A stretch of DNA of 32,670 nt from Acidobacteriota bacterium (lineage in GTDB: Bacteria; Acidobacteriota; UBA4820; DSQY01): NCBI GenBank assembly GCA_021778515.1, contig JAJYCJ010000027.1:1-32670 (forward strand). The letters run 5' to 3'. This document shows, piece after piece, positions 8,310 to 16,410 of the stretch. The position numbers and the translations under genes are program-made. Positions within the stretch are counted from its first letter, which is position 1; every line of letters begins with the position of its first letter. A model generated the notes under the pieces. That model made no database searches, was not told where the DNA came from, and was given only the letters and a program-made list of their open reading frames with translations.

Positions 8310-11300
8310 TGCCTTTGGATCGGGCCAAGACCAGGGCCAACGCGGATAAGCTTCTCAGGGCCAACCGCGTCCAGGACGCCATCCGCGAGCTCCAGAAGCT
8401 GGCCGAGGACAACCCGAGGGACATCCAGACGCTGAACCAGATGGGCAACCTCTTCCTCCGCGTGGGAAACAAGGCGGCGGCGGTGCCCATGTTTCTGCGC
8501 GTGGCAGAGCTGTACAACAAGAGCGGCTTCGCGACGAAGGCCGTGGCCTCCCTGAAGATCGCCACCCGCGAACAGCCCGATCACCTGGAGGCCTGGGAAA
8601 TGCTCGCCAGCCTCTCGGAGCAGCAGGGATTCACCCGGGAAGCCAGGCTCGCCTTCGAGCGCGTGGCCCAGCTGGTGGCCCAGAGCGGAAACGCGGAGGC
8701 CACGGTTCGCGTCCAGAAGAAGATCCTGGAGATCGAGCCCGAGAACCTGAAGGTCCGGATTCAGGTGGGCGATAACCTGATCAAGCTCAACCGCACGGAG
8801 GAGGCGGTCAAGGAATACCTCAAGGCGGCCAATCTCTTCCTGGCCCAGGGTCTCGCCAAGGAGGCGGCGAGGCTGTACGAGCGGGCCCTCCAGATCAATC
8901 CTGACAACATCCGCCTGCTGGAGAGTTTTGTCAAAAACCTCCTGGCCCGGCACCAGGGGGACCAGGCCCTTCAGATCCTGGAACAGCTCCTTGAGCGCCA
9001 TCCGACCTCCGAGGGGTTCCTGCTCCTGAAGGCCGAAGTGCTCACGGAGAGGCAGGATTATCCGGCGGCCGAGGCCGTCTGCGACGCCATCCTGAGGAAC
9101 CACCCCGGCAGCGTCGCCGCCCGCGGCCGCCTGGTGAGGCTGTACGGCCTCCAGAAGCGGCCCGACGCCGCCGCGGACCTGCTGTCCGAATGGGGGCGCA
9201 CCTGCGAGCCCGAGCGCCTGCCCGATGTGGAGGCGCTCTACGAGGAGCTCCTCAGGTACCTGCCGGAGCACCTGCCCACCATGATGGGTTTCTGCGACCT
9301 GCTGAGGCGCAGCGGCGACCAGCCGAGGCTCCTGCGGGCGCTCGATTCCTACGTCCAGGCGGCGCACCAGGCGGGGGAGCTGGGCTCGGCCAGAGAGGCC
9401 CTGCTGGAGCTCGTCCGGCTCGAACCGGATTCGCCGGCTCACCGGGAGCGCCTCAAGATCGTGGAGACCAAGCTCGGAAGGCACGCCCCGACCCCCAGAG
9501 AAGAGCGGCCGGCACCTGTGCCAGCCCCCGCGCCCGAACAGGCGGCGGCCCCGGAAACGGTCGGGCCGCAGGGTGAAGCTCGGCCCGGAGAGGTGGCGCC
9601 GGAAGGGGCCGCGCCCGCCCCCGAGGAGACGGGAGAGCTGGAGATCGAGATTGACATGGAGGACCTCCAGATCCCCAAGGCGGAGGTGACCGCCTCCTTC
9701 GCCCACCCGGCGGGCCTCCCCGAGGCGGCACCGCCGAGCCCTCCCGCCGAAAGGGAACCGCTCAAACTGGACGTCGAGGAGTCGCCCCGCGTCGAGAAAG
9801 AGCCCCCCAAACCGGCCCTGGATGCCCGGGAGGCCGAGATCATCCGGGAACAGCTCACGGAGGCGGAGGTCTTCCTGAAGTACGGGCTGACGGAGAAGGC
9901 CATCGCGGAGCTCCAGTCCGTCCTGAAGAAGCTTCCGGACCACGTCCACGCACACCAGAAACTCATCGCCATCTACAAGAGCAAGAAGAACACCTCCAAG
10001 GCGGTGCGGCAAATCCTCAAACTCGCAGAGGTATTTCAGGACCAGGGGGACGGGGAGACTTGCGAGAACCTGGTGGAGGAGGCGCGCGCTCTGGATCCTA
10101 ATAACGAGGAGATCCAGCGATTCCTCGAAGGCGTCCGCCCCCGTCCCGCAGAGGTCGCCGGCATGGACGCCCTGGCCAGCCAGATCGAGGAAGCCGCACG
10201 GCCGAAGGTCACCAAGGAGAAGGCGGTACCCTCCTCCTTCCCGGAACTCGACCTGGAGCTTCTCGGGACCATCGAGGAGCCGTCCCATGAGCAGGCCGAG
10301 GTGGTCATCTCCCTGGATCAGCCGGCGCCACCACCCGGCCAGAGGGCGCCAGAGCTCATCCTGGAGGCCGAGCTTGAGGAGCCTTCCCCCGTGAGCACCG
10401 AAGCGCCTTTCGAGGGCGCCCTGGAGGCGGAAGAGCCGGTCCTGGATGGGAATGTCCAGCCGGTCCTGGAGGAGGCGATTCCAGCCGAGCTGGCGCCGGA
10501 ACCACCGGAAGAGGAGCCCACTGGGGCACTTCCCTCGGAGGAGACCACCGGCGCCCTCCTGCAGGAGGAGCCGACGGCGCCCCCCGTGGAGTCCATGGCT
10601 GTCCAGATCTCCGCCGAGGAGCTCCAGGACCGGTCCGACCTGGCGGAGCTGTTGGAGGAGGCCGAGTTCTACTACAGCCAGGAGCTCTTCGGAGAGGCCC
10701 AGCGGGCGCTGGAGGGACTGCAGGCGAGGTGGCCGCGCGATCCGAGGGTGCTTTCACTGGCCGACCGCCTGGGGATCTCCGCGCCCGCCGCACCCACGGA
10801 AGCCGAAGCAGCACCCGAAGGCCTTCCCCCGGAAGGGGCCATCTCCATCGAGGCGGGAGGGCTGGAGGAGGTGGCGCTCGAGGCGGAACCGGCAGCCCCC
10901 GAGGACACCGCGGAACCCGATGTCTCCCCGGAGCCCGCAGCCGAGGAGCCGATCGCCAGCCCCGAAGCCGAAGAGGTGTCGCTCTCCTCCGAGATGTCGA
11001 ACATCTTGAGCGCCGTCGGAGCCGCCGAGGAGGAGGGACGATCCCGTCCGGTCCAGGAGGCCAGCACGGGAGGTCGGGGGCGGACGAAGCTGAAGGTCTC
11101 GCTCCAGGAGGTCCTGCCGGAGGAGGTCATCGCCCAGGAGAAGGAGAGCTTCGCCGCCCAGGGCCCCAAGAAGGACGAATACTACGACCTCGCCTCCGAA
11201 CTCAGCGAGGCGCTCGAGGGGCTCGAGGCCGAGGAGGAATCCCTCTTCGACGAATCGTCCAAGTCTCCGGAGGAAATGTCCTTCGAGGAGGTCTTCGAGG

Positions 11301-11695
11301 AGTTCAAGAAGGGGGTGGAGCGAAAAGTCAGCGAGGAGGACTCCGCCACCCACTACAACCTGGGTATCGCCTACAAGGAGATGGAGCTCCTCGACGAGGC
11401 CATCGGAGAATTCCAGATCGCGGCCCGCTCCCCGCAGTACTTCGTGGAGTGCTGCTCCATGCTCGGCATCTGCTTCCGGCAGAAGGGCATGGTGGACCTC
11501 GCGGAGAAGTGGTACCGCAAGGGCATCGAAGCGCCCGGCTTCTCCGATGAGGCCTACATCGGCCTCAAATACGACCTGGCCGAGACCCTCCTGGAGCAGG
11601 GGCGGGCCCCAGAGGCGCAGGATCTCTTCCGCGAAGTCTACGCGGTCAACGCCCACTACCGGGACATCAAGGACCGGGTGAAGCCGATTTCCTAA
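8309..11695 (+). CDS. Large TPR protein (1128 aa) at the end of the rpsP operon
   Basis: The function is not recognised. An N-terminal block (about 1-385) consists of tetratricopeptide repeats, for example AIRELQKLAEDNPRDIQTLNQMGNL without break. Pro/Glu/Ala-rich acidic linkers separate a second TPR unit near 505-620 and a short helical hairpin near 775-820. A C-terminal TPR module (about 990-1128) contains THYNLGIAYKEMELLDEAI and ends in VKPIS. There is no signal peptide or membrane segment, so it is predicted to be a cytoplasmic scaffold. Similar multi-block TPR proteins occur in gliding or pilus-bearing bacteria, so a motility or assembly role is possible. The ATG overlaps the rnhB stop by one base, placing it in the ribosome-biogenesis operon. 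It converges with prmC; the two stop codons overlap by four bases. Confidence 0.85.
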   Translation: MPLDRAKTRANADKLLRANRVQDAIRELQKLAEDNPRDIQTLNQMGNLFLRVGNKAAAVPMFLRVAELYNKSGFATKAVASLKIATREQPDHLEAWEMLASLSEQQGFTREARLAFERVAQLVAQSGNAEATVRVQKKILEIEPENLKVRIQVGDNLIKLNRTEEAVKEYLKAANLFLAQGLAKEAARLYERALQINPDNIRLLESFVKNLLARHQGDQALQILEQLLERHPTSEGFLLLKAEVLTERQDYPAAEAVCDAILRNHPGSVAARGRLVRLYGLQKRPDAAADLLSEWGRTCEPERLPDVEALYEELLRYLPEHLPTMMGFCDLLRRSGDQPRLLRALDSYVQAAHQAGELGSAREALLELVRLEPDSPAHRERLKIVETKLGRHAPTPREERPAPVPAPAPEQAAAPETVGPQGEARPGEVAPEGAAPAPEETGELEIEIDMEDLQIPKAEVTASFAHPAGLPEAAPPSPPAEREPLKLDVEESPRVEKEPPKPALDAREAEIIREQLTEAEVFLKYGLTEKAIAELQSVLKKLPDHVHAHQKLIAIYKSKKNTSKAVRQILKLAEVFQDQGDGETCENLVEEARALDPNNEEIQRFLEGVRPRPAEVAGMDALASQIEEAARPKVTKEKAVPSSFPELDLELLGTIEEPSHEQAEVVISLDQPAPPPGQRAPELILEAELEEPSPVSTEAPFEGALEAEEPVLDGNVQPVLEEAIPAELAPEPPEEEPTGALPSEETTGALLQEEPTAPPVESMAVQISAEELQDRSDLAELLEEAEFYYSQELFGEAQRALEGLQARWPRDPRVLSLADRLGISAPAAPTEAEAAPEGLPPEGAISIEAGGLEEVALEAEPAAPEDTAEPDVSPEPAAEEPIASPEAEEVSLSSEMSNILSAVGAAEEEGRSRPVQEASTGGRGRTKLKVSLQEVLPEEVIAQEKESFAAQGPKKDEYYDLASELSEALEGLEAEEESLFDESSKSPEEMSFEEVFEEFKKGVERKVSEEDSATHYNLGIAYKEMELLDEAIGEFQIAARSPQYFVECCSMLGICFRQKGMVDLAEKWYRKGIEAPGFSDEAYIGLKYDLAETLLEQGRAPEAQDLFREVYAVNAHYRDIKDRVKPIS

Positions 11696-12540
11696 GCGGC
11701 TGGCTCCCGCCTCCAGATAGCCACCCTCAAGTGCCCCGCCAAGTCTCGCACGCCCCGGATCCACCGCAGCTCCAGATGGAGGCGCCTGAGAGCCGCCGCC
11801 CGCCTCGCCTGGGCCACCCCCAGTTCGCACAAGAGGAATCCTCCCGGGCGTAAGGCCCTGGAGGCCCAGAGGCCGGCCTCCCGGTAAGGCCGGAGTGGGT
11901 CCGCGCCGCAGCGCAGGGCCCCCTCCGGTTCGAAGCAGCGGACCTCCGGGAGCAGCCCGCTCCACTCCTCGTCGGTGATGTAAGGCGGGTTGCAGAGGAC
12001 TGCGTCCAGGCCCTCGATGGGCGGCTCCTGGGCCATGTCCCCGTGAAGCAGGCTCACGCCCGGCACGCCCGTCAGATTGAGCCGGCTCCACGCCAGCGCG
12101 CGCGGGTCCCTCTCCAGCCCGTAGAGCCTGGCCTCCGGACGTTCCGAGGCCAGGGCCAGGAGAACGCATCCCGAGCCCGTTCCGAGCTCCGCCACCCGCG
12201 GGCTCGCCTGGGATGCCACGAGTCGGAGGGCCTCCTCCACGAGGTGTTCGGTTTCGGGACGGGGGATCAGGCAGCCGGGCCCCACCTTCACCCTTCGGCC
12301 CCAGAACTCTTGAAATCCGCGGATGTACTGGAGGGGCTCCCGGCGCCTCCGCCGTTCCAGCGGCCCTCGGAGCCCGGCCGCTTCAGCCTCTGCCAGCGGG
12401 CGCTCCGGGTGGGCCAGGAGGTGCGCCTTGTCGCGTCCCAGCGCGTCGGACAGCAGGAGCAGGGCGTCCCTGGCCGGGTCGGGAACGCCGGCCGCTCGCA
12501 GGGAGGCTACCGCCTCCTGGAGCCACTCCCCGGTGGTCAC
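11692..12540 (-). CDS. prmC: Peptide chain release factor N5-glutamine methyltransferase
   Basis: This 282-residue SAM-dependent methyltransferase modifies the GGQ glutamine of release factors RF1 and RF2. The N-terminal helical domain includes the family's EPLQYIRGFQEFWG. The Rossmann domain has IPRPETEHLVE, the SAM motif VAELGTGSGCVLLALA and the catalytic NPPYI. The start is GTG, with GAGGGAGGG eight or so bases upstream on the minus strand; no ATG gives a better N-terminus. It lies downstream of the dCMP deaminase with a 103-base gap. prmC is often next to prfA, but no release factor is seen here. Confidence 0.94.
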   Translation of the reverse strand: MTTGEWLQEAVASLRAAGVPDPARDALLLLSDALGRDKAHLLAHPERPLAEAEAAGLRGPLERRRRREPLQYIRGFQEFWGRRVKVGPGCLIPRPETEHLVEEALRLVASQASPRVAELGTGSGCVLLALASERPEARLYGLERDPRALAWSRLNLTGVPGVSLLHGDMAQEPPIEGLDAVLCNPPYITDEEWSGLLPEVRCFEPEGALRCGADPLRPYREAGLWASRALRPGGFLLCELGVAQARRAAALRRLHLELRWIRGVRDLAGHLRVAIWRREPAA

Positions 12541-12609
12541 GATGCGGTCCCTCCCTCGGTGACGGAAAGCATCTGAAGACCGGCTCGCAAAGCGGGCCGT
12601 GAGCCAAGA

Positions 12610-12649
12610 AGCTGACCTGGTACGGGCTCCACGCGCTGCGAGGTCAGCT
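12610..12649. repeat. Inverted repeat at the 3' end of the dCMP deaminase gene
   Basis: AGCTGACCT (12610-12618) and AGGTCAGCT (12641-12649) form a perfect nine-base inverted repeat around a 22-base loop, overlapping the deaminase stop. No T-tract follows on the minus strand, so a terminator role is uncertain. Confidence 0.35.
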
Positions 12650-13069
12650 CCCCTTGGAGGCGTCTACCAGCTCGATATGCAGCACCTCGGCGGCCTCGAA
12701 GATCCGCTCGTCGCGGTAAAATTCGCCGAAGACGATCCGGCGGATGCCTGCGGAGGCCAGGAGCTTGAAACAGGCCCAGCAGGGGGAGGCCGTGATGTAG
12801 GCCGTGCAGCCGTCCGTGGAGACGCCGTGCTTGGCGGCCTGCACGATGGCGTTGGCCTCGGCGTGGCTGGTGCGCTCGCAGTGGCCGTTGACCATCATGT
12901 GCCCCGCCTCGTCGCAATGGGCAAGGCCCGCCACGGAGCCGTTGTAGCCCGTGGCGATCAGGTACTTGTCCTTGACCAGCACGCAGCCCACGTGCTTCCG
13001 GTCGCAGGTGGCCCGGCTCGCCACCTCCCTCGCGATGTCCATGAAGTAGGCGTCCCAGGACTTGCGCAT
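12644..13069 (-). CDS. dCMP deaminase family protein (ComEB-like)
   Basis: This 141-residue zinc-dependent deaminase would convert dCMP to dUMP for dTTP synthesis. The catalytic zinc motif is H69-A-E71, with C97 and C100 in SPCWAC. The N-terminus RKSWDAYFMDIAREVASRATCDRKHVGCVLV is the standard dCMP deaminase opening, read here as two shorter pieces around RATCDRKHVG. The ATG at 13069 is chosen because AGGGAGG lies just upstream; the frame stays open to 13186 but the extra residues are not family-like. It is divergent from the PHP phosphatase gene across a 208-base gap. ComEB-type proteins share this fold, and substrate preference is inferred. Confidence 0.92.
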   Translation of the reverse strand: MRKSWDAYFMDIAREVASRATCDRKHVGCVLVKDKYLIATGYNGSVAGLAHCDEAGHMMVNGHCERTSHAEANAIVQAAKHGVSTDGCTAYITASPCWACFKLLASAGIRRIVFGEFYRDERIFEAAEVLHIELVDASKGS

Positions 13070-13213
13070 GGAACCTCCCTCGTTGGGTGAAGGGTGGAGT
13101 GTGGAGGAAACGACGAGGCGTTCACGATAAGAGGTGGCGAACGGGCATCGTGCGCTCCTGGTGCCGAGTCGTCCATCCTCACTCACCCCCGGACTTTCCT
13201 GGCGGGAACTCCC

Positions 13214-13245
13214 TAGAATCCCGAGCGTTCATGCTACCATGAACG
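13214..13245 (+). promoter_or_regulatory. -10-like box and palindromic operator before the PHP phosphatase gene
   Basis: A TAGAAT at 13214-13219 is followed by a perfect palindrome, CGTTCATG (13226-13233), spacer CTAC, CATGAACG (13238-13245). The palindrome would sit at the start of transcription, where a dimeric repressor could block initiation. The -35 region is poor. A related half site GCGTTCACG lies at 13118-13126 in the same divergent gap. Confidence 0.45.
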
Positions 13246-13277
13246 ACCGGAATAGGGCCGAGCCGAGAGGAGAAGGC

Positions 13278-14036
13278 ATGTATGTGGACCTGCACTGTCA
13301 CCTTCTTCCCGGAGTGGATGACGGGGTGGGCGGCTGGGAGGAGTCGGCCCTCTGTCTGGAGGCGGCCCGCCACGAGAAGGTCTCCGCCCTCTGCGTCACC
13401 CCCCATATCGCGCCGCCTCGGTTCCCCAATACGCCGGCCGTCCTCAGAGAGGCCTTCGAGGCCTGGAGAGAACCGGCCGAAGCCATGGGCTTCACGGTGC
13501 ACCTGGGGAGCGAAATCGCCTTCCGCCCCCGCCTGGTCTCCGCCTACCGGGCCGGAGAGCTGATTCCCATGGGCGAGGCGGGCCGCTACGTCCTGGTGGA
13601 GCTCCCGCCCCTTCTGCGCCCTCCCGGGGTGGAGGAAACCTTCTTCGATCTGCGCATGGCGGGTGCGGAACCCATCCTGGCCCACCCCGAGCGGTATGCC
13701 TACGTGACCCGGGACCCCGGCTGTCTGGCATCCCTCGCGGCGGCCCGAATCCCCTTTCAGCTCACCACCCACAGCCTGGTGGGCTATTTCGGCCAGGCCA
13801 TCCGGCGCGCGGCGTGGGCGCTCATGGACAAGGGGTGGGTGCACCTGTTGGCCTCCGACGCCCACTCGGCCCGGGGACGGGCGCCCCTCTTCCGCGAGGC
13901 CGTCCGCATCGTGGCCCGCCGGTACGGCATCGAGGCGGCCCGCCGTCTCTGCATCGAGAACCCCAGGCGGGTCCTTGCCGGTGAGCCCCTCCTGGCGGTG
14001 GCGGGGCTCCGGACCCAGGGAGAGAGACGGCGTTGA
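13278..14036 (+). CDS. CpsB/CapC/YwqE-type PHP-domain protein-tyrosine phosphatase
   Basis: This 252-residue PHP-fold metal-dependent phosphatase belongs to the family that dephosphorylates bacterial tyrosine kinases controlling capsule or exopolysaccharide synthesis. Metal-binding motifs are visible: DLHCHLLPGVDDG at the N-terminus, CVTPHIAPPRF, the acidic HLGSEI segment, LAHPERY and the C-terminal LASDAHS. TTHSLVGYFGQAIRRAA is typical of the family. The ATG at 13278 follows GGAGAAGG, and an in-frame extension to 13134 runs through the promoter region. No tyrosine kinase or polysaccharide gene is next to it, so its partner is unknown. Its stop overlaps the TTG start of RNase R. Confidence 0.85.
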   Translation: MYVDLHCHLLPGVDDGVGGWEESALCLEAARHEKVSALCVTPHIAPPRFPNTPAVLREAFEAWREPAEAMGFTVHLGSEIAFRPRLVSAYRAGELIPMGEAGRYVLVELPPLLRPPGVEETFFDLRMAGAEPILAHPERYAYVTRDPGCLASLAAARIPFQLTTHSLVGYFGQAIRRAAWALMDKGWVHLLASDAHSARGRAPLFREAVRIVARRYGIEAARRLCIENPRRVLAGEPLLAVAGLRTQGERRR

Positions 14037-16162
14037 CCCTGCGCGAGAGGGTGCTCGATTTTCTCGCGGAGGCTCCGCAGCCCTGCACCAGGAGCCAGGT
14101 GGCGGGCGGGTTGGGCCTGTCGCCGCAGGAACGCAAGGCCCTCCCTGGGGTGCTGGAGGCCCTCCTGCGGGGAGGCGCGGTGGCGCTGGTGCACCGGAGG
14201 TACCGACTGGCGAGAGCCAGCGGCACCTTCACCGGCCTCTTCCACGCGGCCAGAGGAGGCTTCGGCTTCATCACCCCCGACCACTCCGGGGCCGAGGGCG
14301 ACCTCTTCGTGCCGTCGAGGGAAACAGGCGGCGCCCTGGAGGGGGACCGCGTGCTGGCCCAGGAAGTTCCAGGAAGGCCGAGAGGCGGGCGCGGCGCTCG
14401 TGGCCGGGAGGTCGGCGGTAGGCCGGAGGCCAGGGTCCTGGAGATCGTGGAGAGGAGCGCCCGGCCGGTGGTCGGCATCGTCCAGGGCGGCCTTCTCCTT
14501 CCCATGGGCAGCTCGCGGGCACCCATCGCGCTTCCTCGCGGCACCGGCGCAGAGGGCATGGTGGCGAGCGTGGAGCTGGAGTCCGGTGGAGCGGCCCTCT
14601 CCACGGGCCTGCGCGTCCTGGGGCCGCTGGATGATCCCCGCACGCCCGTCCTCGCGGCGGAGACGCGGTACGGCCTCGCCCAGACCTTCCCCGAGGCGGC
14701 CGAGCGGGAGGCCGCGGCCCTGCCGGATGATCCCCATCCTTCGGATCTTCAGGAGCGGAAGGACTTCCGCTCCCTTCCCACGGTCACCATCGATCCCGAG
14801 GACGCGAAGGATTTCGACGACGCCATCTCCGTGCGGCGGGAGAGCGGCGGCTGGCGGCTGTGGGTCCACATCGCCGACGTGGCCCACTACGTCAGGCCGG
14901 ATTCCGCCCTCGATGCCGAGGCCCGCCGCCGCGGGAACAGCACCTACCTGCCCGGAACCGTCTATCCCATGCTGCCCCACGCCCTCTCGAGCGGCCTGTG
15001 CTCCCTGAAACCGCAGCGGGATCGCCTGACCCTCACGGCGGAGCTGGAGCTGGACGAGGACTGCCGGGTGCGTCTGGCGCGGTTCCACCGGGGGGTCATC
15101 CGTTCCTCGGCGAGGCTCTCCTACGAACAGGCCCAGGCCGTCCTGGAGGGAAGGGAGAGTGCCCCACCCGAGGTGGCGGGCCTTCTGGACGCGGCGCTGG
15201 AGATATCCCGCCGGCTCTTCCAGCGGCGCCTGGCCTCGGGCACCCTGGACCTGGACCTGCCGGAGGCGGGCCTTCGATTCGGCCTCTCCGGGCGCGTGGA
15301 GGAGGTGCTCCCGTCGGTGCGGCTCACCTCCCACCGCATCGTGGAAGAGGCCATGCTCGCCTGCAACCGCGCCGTCGCGGCCGAGTGCCTGCGCCTGAAG
15401 ATCGCCATCCTCTTTAGGGTCCACGACGAGCCCAACGCGGAAAAGCTGGAGGCCCTCCGGCCCCTCCTGAACACGCTCGGGCTGGGAGAGGCTAGCCGGG
15501 GGGACCTCTCCGATCCCTTCACGCTCCAGCGCGTGCTCGCCAAGTCCGAGGGTCACAGGGCGGCCAAGCTGGTGGCCTACCTGATCCTGCGGGCCATGGC
15601 CCAGGCGCGCTATCACGCGGCGGTGCTGCCCCACTTCGGCCTGGGCTTCGCCCACTACTGCCACTTCACCTCTCCCATCCGCCGATACCCGGATCTGCTG
15701 GTGCACCGGAACTTGGCCGGGGCGCTCTGGGGCTCCCCGGCGCCGGGGGCGGACCTGGAGGCCCTCGCGGCCCATTGCTCCGCCACCGAACGGGCCTCGG
15801 ACCAAGCGGAGCGGGAGGTGGTGGCCTGGTTTCAGATGGCCTTCCTGGCGGACCGCCTGGGAGAGACCTTCGATGCGGTGGTGCTGGGTTTCACTCGCTT
15901 CGGCGCGCGAGTGGAGCTGGTGGACCACCTGATCGAAGGCATCTGTCCCTTCAACGCGGTGGAGGGAGACTTCATCACCGTGGACAGGGACGGCCTCTCG
16001 GCGAGGGGGCGCTACTCCGGAGCGGTTCTGACGGTGGGCGATGAGGTCTGCGTGCGGCTCATGCGGGTGGACAGGCTCATGGGCGAAGCCCATTTCCTGC
16101 TGGAGGGATGGCCCGCCGAAGGAGCGGGCCGGAGGAAGAAGAGAGCGGGGGGCAGGCGGTGA
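14033..16162 (+). CDS. rnr: Ribonuclease R
   Basis: This 709-residue 3'-5' exoribonuclease degrades structured RNA and takes part in RNA quality control. An N-terminal winged-helix-like region (LRERVLDFLAEAPQPCTRSQ) is followed by cold-shock domains (GGFGFITPD), the RNB catalytic domain and a C-terminal S1 domain. The active-site motif IDPEDAKDFDDAI gives the metal-binding aspartates D254, D260, D262 and D263. HFTSPIRRYPDLLVHR is also diagnostic of RNase II/R. The start is a TTG overlapping the upstream stop (TTGA), with GGGAGAGAGA before it. The basic tail (RRKKRAGGRR) is common in RNase R. The length is slightly short for the family. Confidence 0.95.
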   Translation: MTLRERVLDFLAEAPQPCTRSQVAGGLGLSPQERKALPGVLEALLRGGAVALVHRRYRLARASGTFTGLFHAARGGFGFITPDHSGAEGDLFVPSRETGGALEGDRVLAQEVPGRPRGGRGARGREVGGRPEARVLEIVERSARPVVGIVQGGLLLPMGSSRAPIALPRGTGAEGMVASVELESGGAALSTGLRVLGPLDDPRTPVLAAETRYGLAQTFPEAAEREAAALPDDPHPSDLQERKDFRSLPTVTIDPEDAKDFDDAISVRRESGGWRLWVHIADVAHYVRPDSALDAEARRRGNSTYLPGTVYPMLPHALSSGLCSLKPQRDRLTLTAELELDEDCRVRLARFHRGVIRSSARLSYEQAQAVLEGRESAPPEVAGLLDAALEISRRLFQRRLASGTLDLDLPEAGLRFGLSGRVEEVLPSVRLTSHRIVEEAMLACNRAVAAECLRLKIAILFRVHDEPNAEKLEALRPLLNTLGLGEASRGDLSDPFTLQRVLAKSEGHRAAKLVAYLILRAMAQARYHAAVLPHFGLGFAHYCHFTSPIRRYPDLLVHRNLAGALWGSPAPGADLEALAAHCSATERASDQAEREVVAWFQMAFLADRLGETFDAVVLGFTRFGARVELVDHLIEGICPFNAVEGDFITVDRDGLSARGRYSGAVLTVGDEVCVRLMRVDRLMGEAHFLLEGWPAEGAGRRKKRAGGRR

Positions 16163-16172
16163 GGCGAGGGGC

Positions 16173-16290
16173 GACTAAGGGATTAGGCCATTAGGCGATT
16201 AAGTTATTAAGCTATTAAGCTATAAGCGATTAAGCTATTGGGCTATTGAGCTATAAGCGATCAGGCGATTAGGGGTTTGGACCATCGGGC
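16173..16290. repeat. Degenerate octamer tandem array (consensus NATTARGC)
   Basis: About fifteen consecutive units with an 8-base period follow one another, for example GATTAGGC, CATTAGGC, TATTAAGC twice, GATTAAGC, TATTGGGC, TATTGAGC and GATCAGGC. Two units (16221-16227 and 16252-16258) are seven bases long (TATAAGC). The tract starts 10 bases after the rnr stop and ends about 70 bases before the -10 box of the AMP phosphorylase operon. Its AT richness is unlike the flanking genes. No coding potential is seen. Confidence 0.85.
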
Positions 16291-16358
16291 GAGGGGGTGA
16301 TCGTCTCGTGCCGTACGATTCCCGACCGGACCCAGGCGCACGGGCGGGGCGGCTTGTG

Positions 16359-16364
16359 TATAAT
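16359..16364 (+). promoter_or_regulatory. Consensus -10 box upstream of the AMP phosphorylase operon
   Basis: A perfect TATAAT lies 47 bases before the preferred ATG. No good -35 sequence is found 16-18 bases upstream, so an activator or an alternative recognition mode may be needed, or the promoter is weak. Confidence 0.45.
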
Positions 16365-16410
16365 TAAAAGGCATTCTATTGCAGGCATGCGGGGACCGGG
16401 CGGAGGGAAG

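Noticed and set aside
8189-10288. 699-residue minus-strand open frame opposite rnhB and the TPR gene
   Set aside because: It is antisense to two supported genes and lacks domain features or a ribosome binding site I could identify.
13784-16093. 769-residue minus-strand open frame opposite RNase R
   Set aside because: RNase R on the plus strand has a complete catalytic motif; the antisense frame is a shadow.
16173-16290. CRISPR array
   Set aside because: The repeat unit is eight bases, contiguous and degenerate, with no spacers and no cas genes nearby.
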